Assembly: GCA_031257215.1 (NCBI GenBank)
Contig: JAIRPC010000047.1
Span: 1 to 20,693, forward strand
From: Eubacteriales Family XIII. Incertae Sedis bacterium
GTDB lineage: Bacteria > Bacillota > Clostridia > Peptostreptococcales > Anaerovoracaceae
Length of the DNA: 20,693 nucleotides
Direction of reading: 5' to 3'
Shown here: piece by piece, positions 7,469 through 13,986 of the stretch
Position numbering within the stretch: position 1 is the stretch's first letter
How the letters are laid out: every line of letters starts with the position of its first letter
Made by a program: the position numbers and the translations under genes
The notes under the pieces: generated by a model
Told to the model about the DNA's origin: nothing
Seen by the model: the letters and a program-made list of their open reading frames with translations, nothing else
Database searches by the model: none

Positions 7469-8119
7469 TTACATTAACTGCTGCGTTTCGCCCGCTTCGG
7501 ACAAGGCCTTGCCCCGCGCGAATTTGCTCAACGGCTCAGGTTCAAGCCCGTATGTTTCCGCCACCCTGTCGCCTATGCGGATCAGCTCGTCCCTGCTGCC
7601 GGAGAACATCTCTATCTCCAACTCCTGTATCGGGGCGCGGCTGTCGCCCGCAATGATTTCGCCTGTGTCAAGCGACACCTCGCAGATCGTGCCAGCCGAG
7701 TCTACGCGAAACCTCCTGCGCGTGAACACCGTCTCAAAGATGAGGACAAGCGGCTGCCCCGAAAGCGCTTCGAGCATAGCCTGCCCCTCTTGGCTGTCCT
7801 TGAATATATACGGGTCGGGCGATAGAAAGCACGACGCATCCGCCACGGGGACGCTGATCTCGTCGCGCGCGTAAAGGCCCGATATGCCCGTGTCCCTGTC
7901 GCGCCATTTGAGCGTGCCAACGAGGCGGTCGCCCTCCTTGCGGATTCGGAACGATATATCGTTCTTCATGAGCAGCCGATCGTCCGTATCAAAATAGGCG
8001 GCTTTCATCGCTATGGTGGCCGCCGAATCCTTCTCAGCTATCGACAGGAGAAACCTGTCCCGCTCTATTTTTTCGAGCAGTTCTCTGCTACCCAATTTAT
8101 ATTTAAGCTCTATCTCCAT
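7469..8119 (-). CDS. CYTH-domain protein (triphosphatase-like)
   Basis: 216 aa. The N-terminal ExExK motif is present (MEIELKYK: E2, E4, K6). Further paired charged strands typical of the CYTH tunnel fold follow: FRIRKEG, GTLKWRD, FETVFTRRRFRV, EVSLDTGEI and QELEIEM. CYTH proteins bind triphosphate-containing ligands with divalent metal; bacterial members include inorganic triphosphatases and class IV adenylate cyclases. Length and motif fit a stand-alone bacterial CYTH protein; the exact substrate cannot be assigned. A GGAAGGAAG stretch lies upstream, somewhat far from the ATG. It is followed closely by glyA with no visible functional link. Confidence 0.85.
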   Translation of the reverse strand: MEIELKYKLGSRELLEKIERDRFLLSIAEKDSAATIAMKAAYFDTDDRLLMKNDISFRIRKEGDRLVGTLKWRDRDTGISGLYARDEISVPVADASCFLSPDPYIFKDSQEGQAMLEALSGQPLVLIFETVFTRRRFRVDSAGTICEVSLDTGEIIAGDSRAPIQELEIEMFSGSRDELIRIGDRVAETYGLEPEPLSKFARGKALSEAGETQQLM

Positions 8120-8163
8120 ATCACTTCATTACTTCCTTCCGTTAAGACGAACGCGAACACTAA

Positions 8164-8187
8164 GGGATGGCGACAATCAACCGTCCC
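8164..8187. repeat. REP-like inverted repeat (GGGATGG ... CCGTCCC)
   Basis: Seven-base arms (6/7 complementary) at 8164-8170 and 8181-8187 enclose CGACAATCAA. The ACCGTCCCC end next to GACAATC resembles a dispersed palindromic motif often seen near REP-associated transposase families; this comparison is from memory. It lies in the leader between niaX and the CYTH gene. Confidence 0.35.
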
Positions 8188-8218
8188 CGCGAACCCGCCA
8201 GAGCGTCAAGTAAGTAAT

Positions 8219-8248
8219 ATCGTACCACAAAACAGTGGTGTAACTCAA
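8219..8248 (-). promoter_or_regulatory. Possible promoter of the CYTH-glyA unit
   Basis: On the minus strand TTGAGT (8243-8248) and TACGAT (8219-8224) are 18 bp apart. The spacer contains most of an ACCAC-N6-GTGGT inverted repeat (8224-8239) that could be an operator. Both boxes deviate from consensus. The remainder of the 8120-8282 gap shows no gene. Confidence 0.3.
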
Positions 8249-8282
8249 CCCATATTGTTATTTTTTGTATAATTTTTAATAA

Positions 8283-8921
8283 TTAGGAGACAGCACTTTT
8301 TTGGGGCGGCGCACTGATGAACAGGCTCCTTACGGATTTCTGCTTTCTGAGAACCCCGAATATACCATAGGCTATCTCGAAGTCAACCATGCTGTGAACC
8401 AACGATCCCACCCCCACGAGCAGGAATAGCGTGCGGATGCCATCATGCGCGACGAAATCGCCCCAACCGCCGAAATACCGATAATAGAAATAGACGACGA
8501 CCACCTCGCAGGCGGCGTGTATCGCCCCAATCAGAAACGAGAAAACATGGAACCCAACAGGCGAGAACGCCGTCTGCGGGCGGCGCCTCAAATAGAAGGA
8601 AGCTATCAGCGCGAACACGATATGCGACGCGGCGCGCGGCGCGACAGGCAACGGGAACCCCGCGGCGAAGAAACCGATGGTGGTCCCGGCAACGACAAAG
8701 GCCGCGATATCCGGCGCCATCAGAACGCCGAGAAATATGGCCACATGGCTTGCGAGGGTGAATGACATTGGCTCGATAACTATCTTCACAGGCGATACCA
8801 ACGGTATGAGTATCCCTATCGCGATAAGCAGCGCCGCCGCCGTCATGCGGTATACGCGGCTCACCTGGTTTCCCCTCTGCGAGAGCGCCCGCCCCTCCTG
8901 ATTGCTTGTATTGATATCCAT
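8283..8921 (-). CDS. niaX: Probable niacin ECF transporter S component (NiaX-like)
   Basis: 212 aa with about six hydrophobic segments, the size and topology of an ECF S component. The first membrane segment follows a short basic N-terminus (RVYRMTAAALLIAIGILIPLV), and the SPVKIVIEPMSFTLASHVAIFL and GVLMAPDIAAFVVAGTTIGF blocks resemble NiaX proteins. S components bind the vitamin in the membrane and share an ECF energising module encoded elsewhere; none is seen here. The assignment rests strongly on context: the gene sits directly after niaR behind a promoter masked by a large palindrome. The ATG at 8921 follows AAAGGAAG at a slightly long spacing. A different S-component substrate is possible but less likely. 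Confidence 0.78.
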   Translation of the reverse strand: MDINTSNQEGRALSQRGNQVSRVYRMTAAALLIAIGILIPLVSPVKIVIEPMSFTLASHVAIFLGVLMAPDIAAFVVAGTTIGFFAAGFPLPVAPRAASHIVFALIASFYLRRRPQTAFSPVGFHVFSFLIGAIHAACEVVVVYFYYRYFGGWGDFVAHDGIRTLFLLVGVGSLVHSMVDFEIAYGIFGVLRKQKSVRSLFISAPPQKSAVS

Positions 8922-8978
8922 GCTTCAATGCTTCCTTTCAGTTAACAATTCAGTCAAACAATAATCCATGCTAAAACA

Positions 8979-9016
8979 ATATGATTGTCATGTGTCAAGA
9001 CACATGACAATCATAT
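8979..9016. promoter_or_regulatory. 38-bp palindromic operator, probable NiaR site
   Basis: Two perfect 18-bp arms (8979-8996, ATATGATTGTCATGTGTC, and 8999-9016) flank a 2-bp centre AA. The palindrome covers the -10 box and the expected start of transcription of niaX, the usual place for a repressor. NiaR is a niacin-responsive repressor encoded immediately upstream, so it is the obvious candidate binder. As RNA the arms would also form a long hairpin in the niaX leader. Confidence 0.75.
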
Positions 9017-9038
9017 AGGATAACACCCTGGATGTCAA
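9010..9038 (-). promoter_or_regulatory. Strong sigma-A promoter of niaX
   Basis: TTGACA (complement of 9033-9038), a 17-bp spacer and TATGAT (complement of 9010-9015) give a near-consensus promoter on the minus strand. Its -10 box overlaps the palindromic operator. A second TTGACT lies just upstream. niaX can therefore be expressed independently of niaR. Confidence 0.8.
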
Positions 9039-9049
9039 CAGAAGTCAAC

Positions 9050-9081
9050 AAAAAATATGGCGGCCAGCTTAGCTGGTGGCC
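9050..9081 (-). terminator. Rho-independent terminator at the end of niaR
   Basis: On the minus strand GGCCACCAGC and GCTGGCCGCC pair (five plus three base pairs with a 2x2 mismatch) around the niaR stop codon TAA, which forms the loop. ATA and a run of six T follow. It separates niaR from the niaX promoter a few bases later. Confidence 0.6.
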
Positions 9082-9596
9082 GGCAGCAATATCCCCATGC
9101 GCGACAGCTTCGACTGCACCTCGGCGAAAGCGTCCTTGCTCTCGCAGGATATGGCGTGCATGTGTACGCCTCCCGTCAGATCCAGGAGCAGTTTTCCTTT
9201 CTTGCTCTCCACGTGTTCGATAAACTCGTCCACGTCAGCCGCCGTAGCGAGGTTCAGCGAGCCTGTCAGGTCGCCGTAGAACGGGTGGGTAACAGTTACA
9301 TCCACCACCACGCAGCCCGCGCCAACTATCGCCATCAGCTCGTCGCGCGTCCTCGCCCTGGAATGCTTGACCGCCACCCTGCCGAGATATCGGCCCGCGG
9401 GTGGGCGCTCCATCATATACCCGCGCGCCGTCGCTATGATATCATGCCCCGAAGCGCGGAGTATCGCCACATCGCTCACTATTACCTGCCTGCTCACGCC
9501 AAAGCTAAGAGCAAGCGCGGACGCCGAGATAGGCCTGGCGTCCGCGCCGATAGCGTTCAATATTTTGTTTCTGCGCTCATCACCGCTCGTATTCAC
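9069..9596 (-). CDS. niaR: NiaR-type transcription repressor of niacin/NAD genes (HTH + 3H domain)
   Basis: 175 aa. Residues about 8-55 form a winged helix-turn-helix (RRNKILNAIG, ISASALALSFGVSRQVIVSDVAILRASG). Residues 70-170 form the 3H ligand-binding domain, with histidines at 78 (AVKHSR), 104 (VTHPFYGDL), 145 and 147 (GGVHMHAI). H78, E86, H145 and H147 coincide with the metal site described for the Thermotoga homologue. NiaR binds nicotinate and represses niacin uptake and NAD synthesis genes. The start is a GTG at 9596 preceded by AAGGGCGG. The gene lies 67 bp after the aminotransferase and its terminator overlaps its own stop codon. The palindrome before niaX is the likely target. Confidence 0.92.
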   Translation of the reverse strand: MNTSGDERRNKILNAIGADARPISASALALSFGVSRQVIVSDVAILRASGHDIIATARGYMMERPPAGRYLGRVAVKHSRARTRDELMAIVGAGCVVVDVTVTHPFYGDLTGSLNLATAADVDEFIEHVESKKGKLLLDLTGGVHMHAISCESKDAFAEVQSKLSRMGILLPATS

Positions 9597-9663
9597 AGCG
9601 CCGCCCTTGCACGCGTTGCCCGCAAATCCGCACAGCCTGAATCAAGGCGATAGATCATCTCGC

Positions 9664-11013
9664 CTACATATTCGCTTTGAGCGCTTCCTCGAAGATGTTG
9701 AGGCCCGCTTCGAGCTGCTCGTCCGTCACACAGAGCGGGCAGAGGAAGCGGATGACATTGCCGTACGTGCCGGCCGATTCGAGCAGCAGCCCTTTCGCCC
9801 AGGCCGCCTGCACGATCTTGCCGACCAGCTCTGCGTTCGGGGTCTTGCCCGCGTCCTTGATGAACTCTATGCCCATCATCGCGCCTGTGCCGCGCACGTC
9901 GCCAACGACCTTGTACTTCTTCTTCCAGTCGTTGAAGCGCTTCATGCACTTCTTGGATATTTTCAGCGCCTTGCCCGGATAGTCCTCTTTCTGCATTATG
10001 TCGAGGACTTTGAGAGCCGCCGCGCAGGACACCGCGTTGCCGCAGTAGGTGCCGCCGATCGTGCCGCCTGGAACCTTGTCCATGATGGCCTTCGACGCCA
10101 CGACGCCCGACAGGGGCATGCCACCCGCGATCGACTTCGCAAAGGTCATGATGTCAGGCGCACAGCCCTCCTCTTTGTAATACTGCGAGGCGAACATCCT
10201 GCCGCTGCGCCCGAAGCCCGTCTGAACCTCGTCAGCGACAAGCAGTATGCCGTTCTCGTCGCATATCTTGCGGACGGCCTTGACCCATTCGATAGGCGCG
10301 GGGACGAAACCGCCCTCGCCCTGCACGGGCTCGAACACTATGGCCGCCACGTATTTTGCGGGTGAGTGCGTTTCAAATATAGACTGGAGCTGTGCGACAT
10401 AGTAGTCGATCGCCGCCTTGCCTTTCAGTCCGCCCGGCGCGCGGTAGAGGTACGGGAACTCCGCCCTGTAAACGCCGTCGGGAAATGGGCCCATGCCTGT
10501 CGCGTAGGCTTTCTTCGCCGTCATGGTCATGGTCAGCGTGGTCCTGCCGTGGAAAGCGCCCGTGAACACGATAATGTTCGGCCTGCCCGTCGCGCCCTTC
10601 GCGATCTTCACCGCGTTCTCGTCTGCCTCCGCGCCGCTGTTCGCGAGCATGACCTGCTTCTTGCCGCCCTTGACAGGCGCGACCTTCGCCATGGCCTCCG
10701 CGTACTCGATATACGGCTTGTGCGTGGTGATGTTCAGCATGGAATGGCAGAACTTCTCCGACTGCTCCTTGATGGCCTCGATAACCTCCGGCTGCGAATA
10801 GCCGACGTTCATAACGCCGACGCCGCCGATCCAGTCAAGGAATGTGTTGCCGTCAACGTCCTCGATCATGGCGCCCTCGCCGCGCTCGATGACAACGGGG
10901 TAGATCGACTTGATGGCGGCAGGCACTATATCAGCGCGCCGCGCCAGCACCTTGGCGGCCTTGGGACCAGGCAGCTTCGTCTTTACCTGTGGGAGAGATT
11001 CTCTAAGTGACAT
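9664..11013 (-). CDS. Class III PLP aminotransferase (4-aminobutyrate aminotransferase-like)
   Basis: 449 aa from the ATG at 11013, with AGGAGGT 7 nt upstream. Hallmarks: DVDGNTFLDWIGGVGVMNVGY (53-72), NSGAEADENAVKIAK (125-139), TGAFHGRTTLTMTMT (151-165), EPVQGEGGF (228-236), D261 in VADEVQTGFGRSG, and the PLP lysine K293 in DIMTFAKSIAGGMPLSG. The family moves an omega-amino group from GABA, 5-aminovalerate, beta-alanine or similar compounds to 2-oxoglutarate or pyruvate; the precise substrate is not readable from the sequence. It has its own promoter downstream of the CoA-lyase operon, and may be functionally linked to that catabolic cluster. No succinate-semialdehyde dehydrogenase is present in the window. 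Confidence 0.9.
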   Translation of the reverse strand: MSLRESLPQVKTKLPGPKAAKVLARRADIVPAAIKSIYPVVIERGEGAMIEDVDGNTFLDWIGGVGVMNVGYSQPEVIEAIKEQSEKFCHSMLNITTHKPYIEYAEAMAKVAPVKGGKKQVMLANSGAEADENAVKIAKGATGRPNIIVFTGAFHGRTTLTMTMTAKKAYATGMGPFPDGVYRAEFPYLYRAPGGLKGKAAIDYYVAQLQSIFETHSPAKYVAAIVFEPVQGEGGFVPAPIEWVKAVRKICDENGILLVADEVQTGFGRSGRMFASQYYKEEGCAPDIMTFAKSIAGGMPLSGVVASKAIMDKVPGGTIGGTYCGNAVSCAAALKVLDIMQKEDYPGKALKISKKCMKRFNDWKKKYKVVGDVRGTGAMMGIEFIKDAGKTPNAELVGKIVQAAWAKGLLLESAGTYGNVIRFLCPLCVTDEQLEAGLNIFEEALKANM

Positions 11014-11046
11014 TTTGTTACCTCCTAATAGTGGAAACTTTGAGTT

Positions 11047-11078
11047 ATACTTTCGCGCATGTTCGCGCATACTTTCGC
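11047..11078. promoter_or_regulatory. Direct repeats at the aminotransferase transcription start
   Basis: ATACTTTCGC occurs at 11047-11056 and 11069-11078, exactly 22 bp apart (about two helical turns). TTCGCGCAT is repeated at 11052-11060 and 11062-11070. The repeats lie from about +1 to +31 of the predicted transcript, a plausible repressor site. Confidence 0.35.
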
Positions 11079-11084
11079 AATTCC

Positions 11085-11113
11085 ATTATATTCACTTGCG
11101 CGGCTGTGCGCAA
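11085..11113 (-). promoter_or_regulatory. Predicted promoter of the aminotransferase gene
   Basis: On the minus strand TATAAT (11085-11090) is a perfect -10 box, and TTGCGC (11108-11113) lies 17 bp upstream as a partial -35 box. The leader would be about 65 nt, ending in a strong AGGAGGT. Confidence 0.55.
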
Positions 11114-11176
11114 CGCCATTTGCTAAGTTCGTGTTAAAGTAATATTATTCTGACAACTATGTTGCGACGCCTATTG

Positions 11177-11201
11177 CCACCAGGATATTTCATCCTGGTG
11201 G
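11177..11201. other. Perfect 10-bp hairpin between the lyase and aminotransferase genes
   Basis: Arms CCACCAGGAT (11177-11186) and its complement (11192-11201) enclose ATTTC. It lies 46 bp after the lyase stop codon. No U-tract follows on either strand, so it is either an atypical terminator, an mRNA end stabiliser, or an operator upstream of the aminotransferase promoter. Confidence 0.45.
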
Positions 11202-11247
11202 TAAATAAAATATGATTCGATTATCATGCCATAGCATTATGGTGGCG

Positions 11248-12153
11248 CTATACCACCACTTTCGCCATGTGGCTCGTCAGGTCGCTTTTTATGTTGGCTT
11301 GCACGTAGCGCAGCGCCTCCATGTATCTCCCCATATCTATGCCTGTCTCCACTCCCATGCAGGTCAGCATGTTCAGCACATCCTCCGTGGCGGTGTTGCC
11401 TGCCGCACCAGGCGCGAATGGGCAGCCGCCCAGCCCGCCTATGGAGGCTTCAAATTTTTCTATCCCGTTCAGCATTCCGGCGTAGGTGTTCGCCACGCCC
11501 ATGCCCCTCGTGTCGTGCAGATGCAGAGCGATGGGGCAGTGGCCGCCCACCTCTTTCAGCGCCGCGCGTGTCAGCGAATCGACTGACAGGGGGTCGGCTA
11601 CGCCTATGGTGTCGCATAGCACTATTTCGCGCACACCTATGTCAAGCGCATTCGCCACGAGCGACAGCACGTCTTTTTCGGGCACCTTTCCCTCGAACGG
11701 GCAGCCGAGTGCGGTCGCGATATCGAGCCTGACCGCAAGGCTCGGAAACGACTCCGCGATATCGCGCAGGGCGGCGAGCGACTCCGACACGGTGCGGTTC
11801 ACGTTCGCCTTGTTGTGAGACTCGCTTGCGGAGATGACTATGCTCACCGTCGTTATGCCGCACTTAACCGCGCTCTCCGCGCCACGGGCGTTCGGAATGA
11901 GGGCTATGAAGCGCATGCCTGGGCGGTTTCCGTATTTGCCTATAATTGCCGAAGCCACCTCGGAAGCGTCCGCCATCTGCGGAACAGCCTTCGGATTCAC
12001 GAAGGATGTGACTTCCACGTCCTTTACGCCTGACTCGATTATTTTCTCTATCGATTTTATCTTGACATCCGTGGGTATGAAATCGGGCAGGTTCTGAAAC
12101 CCGTCCCTCGAACCGACCTCAACAATGGTTGCGTTATTCGGCAATCCGTTCAT
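11248..12153 (-). CDS. HMG-CoA lyase-like enzyme (DRE-TIM family)
   Basis: 301 aa, the usual length of bacterial HMG-CoA lyases. Key residues are present: R16 and D17 (EVGSRDGFQN), EVTSFVNPKAVPQMAD (47-62), metal histidines H211 and H213 (LHLHDTRG), the catalytic cysteine C244 (GGLGGCPFAPGAAGN) and N253. Known enzymes split 3-hydroxy-3-methylglutaryl-CoA into acetyl-CoA and acetoacetate; relatives act on similar tertiary-hydroxy acyl-CoAs. After the HxHDT motif it has an Arg where animal HMG-CoA lyase has Tyr, so the substrate may differ. The ATG overlaps the TGA of the CoA-transferase gene (ATGA). It is the last gene of the sigma-54 operon and would perform the final cleavage. Confidence 0.87.
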   Translation of the reverse strand: MNGLPNNATIVEVGSRDGFQNLPDFIPTDVKIKSIEKIIESGVKDVEVTSFVNPKAVPQMADASEVASAIIGKYGNRPGMRFIALIPNARGAESAVKCGITTVSIVISASESHNKANVNRTVSESLAALRDIAESFPSLAVRLDIATALGCPFEGKVPEKDVLSLVANALDIGVREIVLCDTIGVADPLSVDSLTRAALKEVGGHCPIALHLHDTRGMGVANTYAGMLNGIEKFEASIGGLGGCPFAPGAAGNTATEDVLNMLTCMGVETGIDMGRYMEALRYVQANIKSDLTSHMAKVVV

Positions 12154-13346
12154 ATTGTCCCGTCCTCCCTGAGCTTGTCGATCTCATCGTCGCCAAGACC
12201 GAGCAACTCGCCGTATACCTCGCGGTTGTGCTGACCGAGGTCCGGCGCGGGAAAGCGCGGGCCTGCCGCGGTTTCGCTCATCTTGAAATGCGAGCCTGTC
12301 ACGCGCAGCTTGCCGACGCGCGGGTATTCCATTTCGGGAAACATATCGCGGTCTCCCGCGATATGCGGGTCATCGGCTACCTGCGCGATATCGTAGATGG
12401 GGGCGGCGGGACAGCCGTTGTCGAGCAACAAATCCACAAGGTCTTTCGCGTCCATCGTGTGCGTCCACTCGCTGACGATGGGGCGGATAAGCGCGTGGTT
12501 CTCGACGCGCAGCTTGTTGGTTTCCATGCGCGGATCTGAGATCAGCTCCTCCCTGCCCATGAGCCCGCATATGATGCGCCATATCTTGTCGTTCGCGCAG
12601 CCTATCACGACCGTGCCTCCATCCTTCGTGCCGAACGTGTCGTAGGGATAGGTGGACTCGTACCTGTTGCCAATCCTCGCGGGCAGTCTGCCGCTCGCTA
12701 GATAGATCTGGTTGATTATCTGCATGCTCGACACGAGCGTGTCCACGAGCGCGATGTCCACCTTTTGCCCGATGCCCGTAACGTCCCTGTACCTGCATGC
12801 CGCGATGATGCCGCAGGCGAGGGAGAGCCCTGCCATCGTGTCCGAGATGGGACCGCCCGTGCGCGTCGGCTCGCCATCAGGCCACCCTGTCACGCTCATG
12901 ATGCCGCTCATGGCCTGGCCTATGATGTCATATCCGGCGCGTTTGCTGTATCGCCCAGAATGCCCGAAGCCCGACACGCAGCCGCAGACCAGGCGGGGGT
13001 TGACCTCTTTTAGCTCATCGTAGCCCAAGCCCAGCTTCTCCATCGTCCCCGGCCTGTAATTTTCTACGAGCACATCCGCTTTCTTGATGAGTTTCAGGAA
13101 AAGCTCCTTGCCCCGCTCGGATTTCAGGTTCAAGGTGATGCCGCGTTTGTTGCGGTTCATGTTCTTGAAGTAGACGCTCTCGTCCTCGACAAACGGTGGG
13201 AACGCGCGGCTATCGTCGCCGACGCCCGGGATCTCCACCTTGATGACGTCCGCCCCCATATCCGCCAAAATCATCGTGCAGTACGGTCCTGCCAATATCC
13301 TAGACAGATCCACCACCGTCAAGCCTTCCAATGCGCGTGCTATCAT
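12150..13346 (-). CDS. Class III (CaiB/BaiF-family) CoA-transferase
   Basis: 398 aa, typical length. The N-terminus LEGLTVVDLSRILAGPYCTMILADMGADVIKVE is diagnostic. N-R-N-K-R-G-I-T-L-N-L (64-74) and VENYRPGTMEKLGLGYDEL follow, and the catalytic aspartate is D169 in GGPISDTMAG, the same number as in formyl-CoA transferase. Family III enzymes move CoA between carboxylic acids through aspartyl-CoA and anhydride intermediates; one member, human SUGCT, makes HMG-CoA from succinyl-CoA and HMG. Here the gene sits between a hydratase and an HMG-CoA-lyase-like gene, so it probably activates the hydroxy acid made by the hydratase. It overlaps both neighbours by ATGA junctions, which indicates fixed expression ratios. 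Confidence 0.9.
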   Translation of the reverse strand: MIARALEGLTVVDLSRILAGPYCTMILADMGADVIKVEIPGVGDDSRAFPPFVEDESVYFKNMNRNKRGITLNLKSERGKELFLKLIKKADVLVENYRPGTMEKLGLGYDELKEVNPRLVCGCVSGFGHSGRYSKRAGYDIIGQAMSGIMSVTGWPDGEPTRTGGPISDTMAGLSLACGIIAACRYRDVTGIGQKVDIALVDTLVSSMQIINQIYLASGRLPARIGNRYESTYPYDTFGTKDGGTVVIGCANDKIWRIICGLMGREELISDPRMETNKLRVENHALIRPIVSEWTHTMDAKDLVDLLLDNGCPAAPIYDIAQVADDPHIAGDRDMFPEMEYPRVGKLRVTGSHFKMSETAAGPRFPAPDLGQHNREVYGELLGLGDDEIDKLREDGTI

Positions 13347-13852
13347 AGTTCGTTCTCCTTTCTGTCGCGGATGGCTTTCATATAGCCCACGAGCCCGCCG
13401 CCCTCTATCAGCTCAAAGATATGTTCGGGGATCCTGCTACACCCGTATTTTTCGCCTTTCGTCACGTTGGATATCGTGCCTGTCGCGATATCTATCTCTA
13501 TTTCGTCGTCCTCTGCAATGCGGTCCGCTTCCGCACATTCTATGGCGGGGATGCCCAGGTTGATGCAGTTGCGGTAGAATATCCGTGCGAAAAACACCGC
13601 GACGACCGCTTCTATGCCCAGATATTTTAGCGTGAGCGGCGATGTTTCGCGGCTTGAACCTGAGCCCAGGTTTTCCCCCGCGACAAAAATGCTGTGCGTT
13701 CGCGCCTTGGTGTGGAAATCCAGGTCAACCGCACTCATGGCGTATTCGGCCGCTTCCTCTATTGGCAGCTCCATGAATTGCGGCGGCGAGATGATGTCGG
13801 TGTTGACGTTGTCTCCGTATTTCAGCGCTTTCCCGCTGATTATTCTATTCAT
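13343..13852 (-). CDS. Aconitase-family hydratase, small (LeuD-like) subunit
   Basis: 169 aa from the ATG at 13852 (MNRIISGKAL), preceded by GAGGAAAG. It contains GDNVNTDIISP (13-23), the swivelling-domain loop GSGSSRE (63-69) and FFARIFYRNCINLGIPAI (87-104), matching the short archaeal/clostridial LeuD type. The substrate-loop region after TDII reads PPQFMEL rather than the RYL-type sequence of archaeal isopropylmalate isomerases and homoaconitases. That, with the operon context, argues against leucine synthesis. It pairs with the large subunit encoded 134 bp upstream to hydrate or dehydrate a branched dicarboxylate. Its TGA overlaps the CoA-transferase ATG. Confidence 0.88.
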   Translation of the reverse strand: MNRIISGKALKYGDNVNTDIISPPQFMELPIEEAAEYAMSAVDLDFHTKARTHSIFVAGENLGSGSSRETSPLTLKYLGIEAVVAVFFARIFYRNCINLGIPAIECAEADRIAEDDEIEIDIATGTISNVTKGEKYGCSRIPEHIFELIEGGGLVGYMKAIRDRKENEL

Positions 13853-13922
13853 TTTCTTTCCTCGTATATATGCGGCACATGCTGGATTCAACTGTTGGCG
13901 CTCCGGTTATTCCATTCTTCAT
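13845..13922 (-). CDS. Possible 25-residue leader ORF overlapping the small-subunit start
   Basis: The ATG at 13922 follows CAGGAG; the frame begins MKNGITGAPTVESSMCR and its TAG overlaps the ATG of the LeuD-like gene by 8 bp. It lies in the only gap of the operon longer than 60 bp. It could couple translation of the small subunit, or be chance. No homology is recognised. Confidence 0.2.
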   Translation of the reverse strand: MKNGITGAPTVESSMCRIYTRKENE

Positions 13923-13986
13923 GCGCTCCTGTACTTTCTAAATTATTCTATTGTTGTAATTTATTTTAAGGCGCTAGGGCGCTGAA

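Noticed and set aside
9367..10365. 332-codon plus-strand frame across niaR and the aminotransferase
   Set aside because: It spans two convincing opposite-strand genes and shows no family motif.
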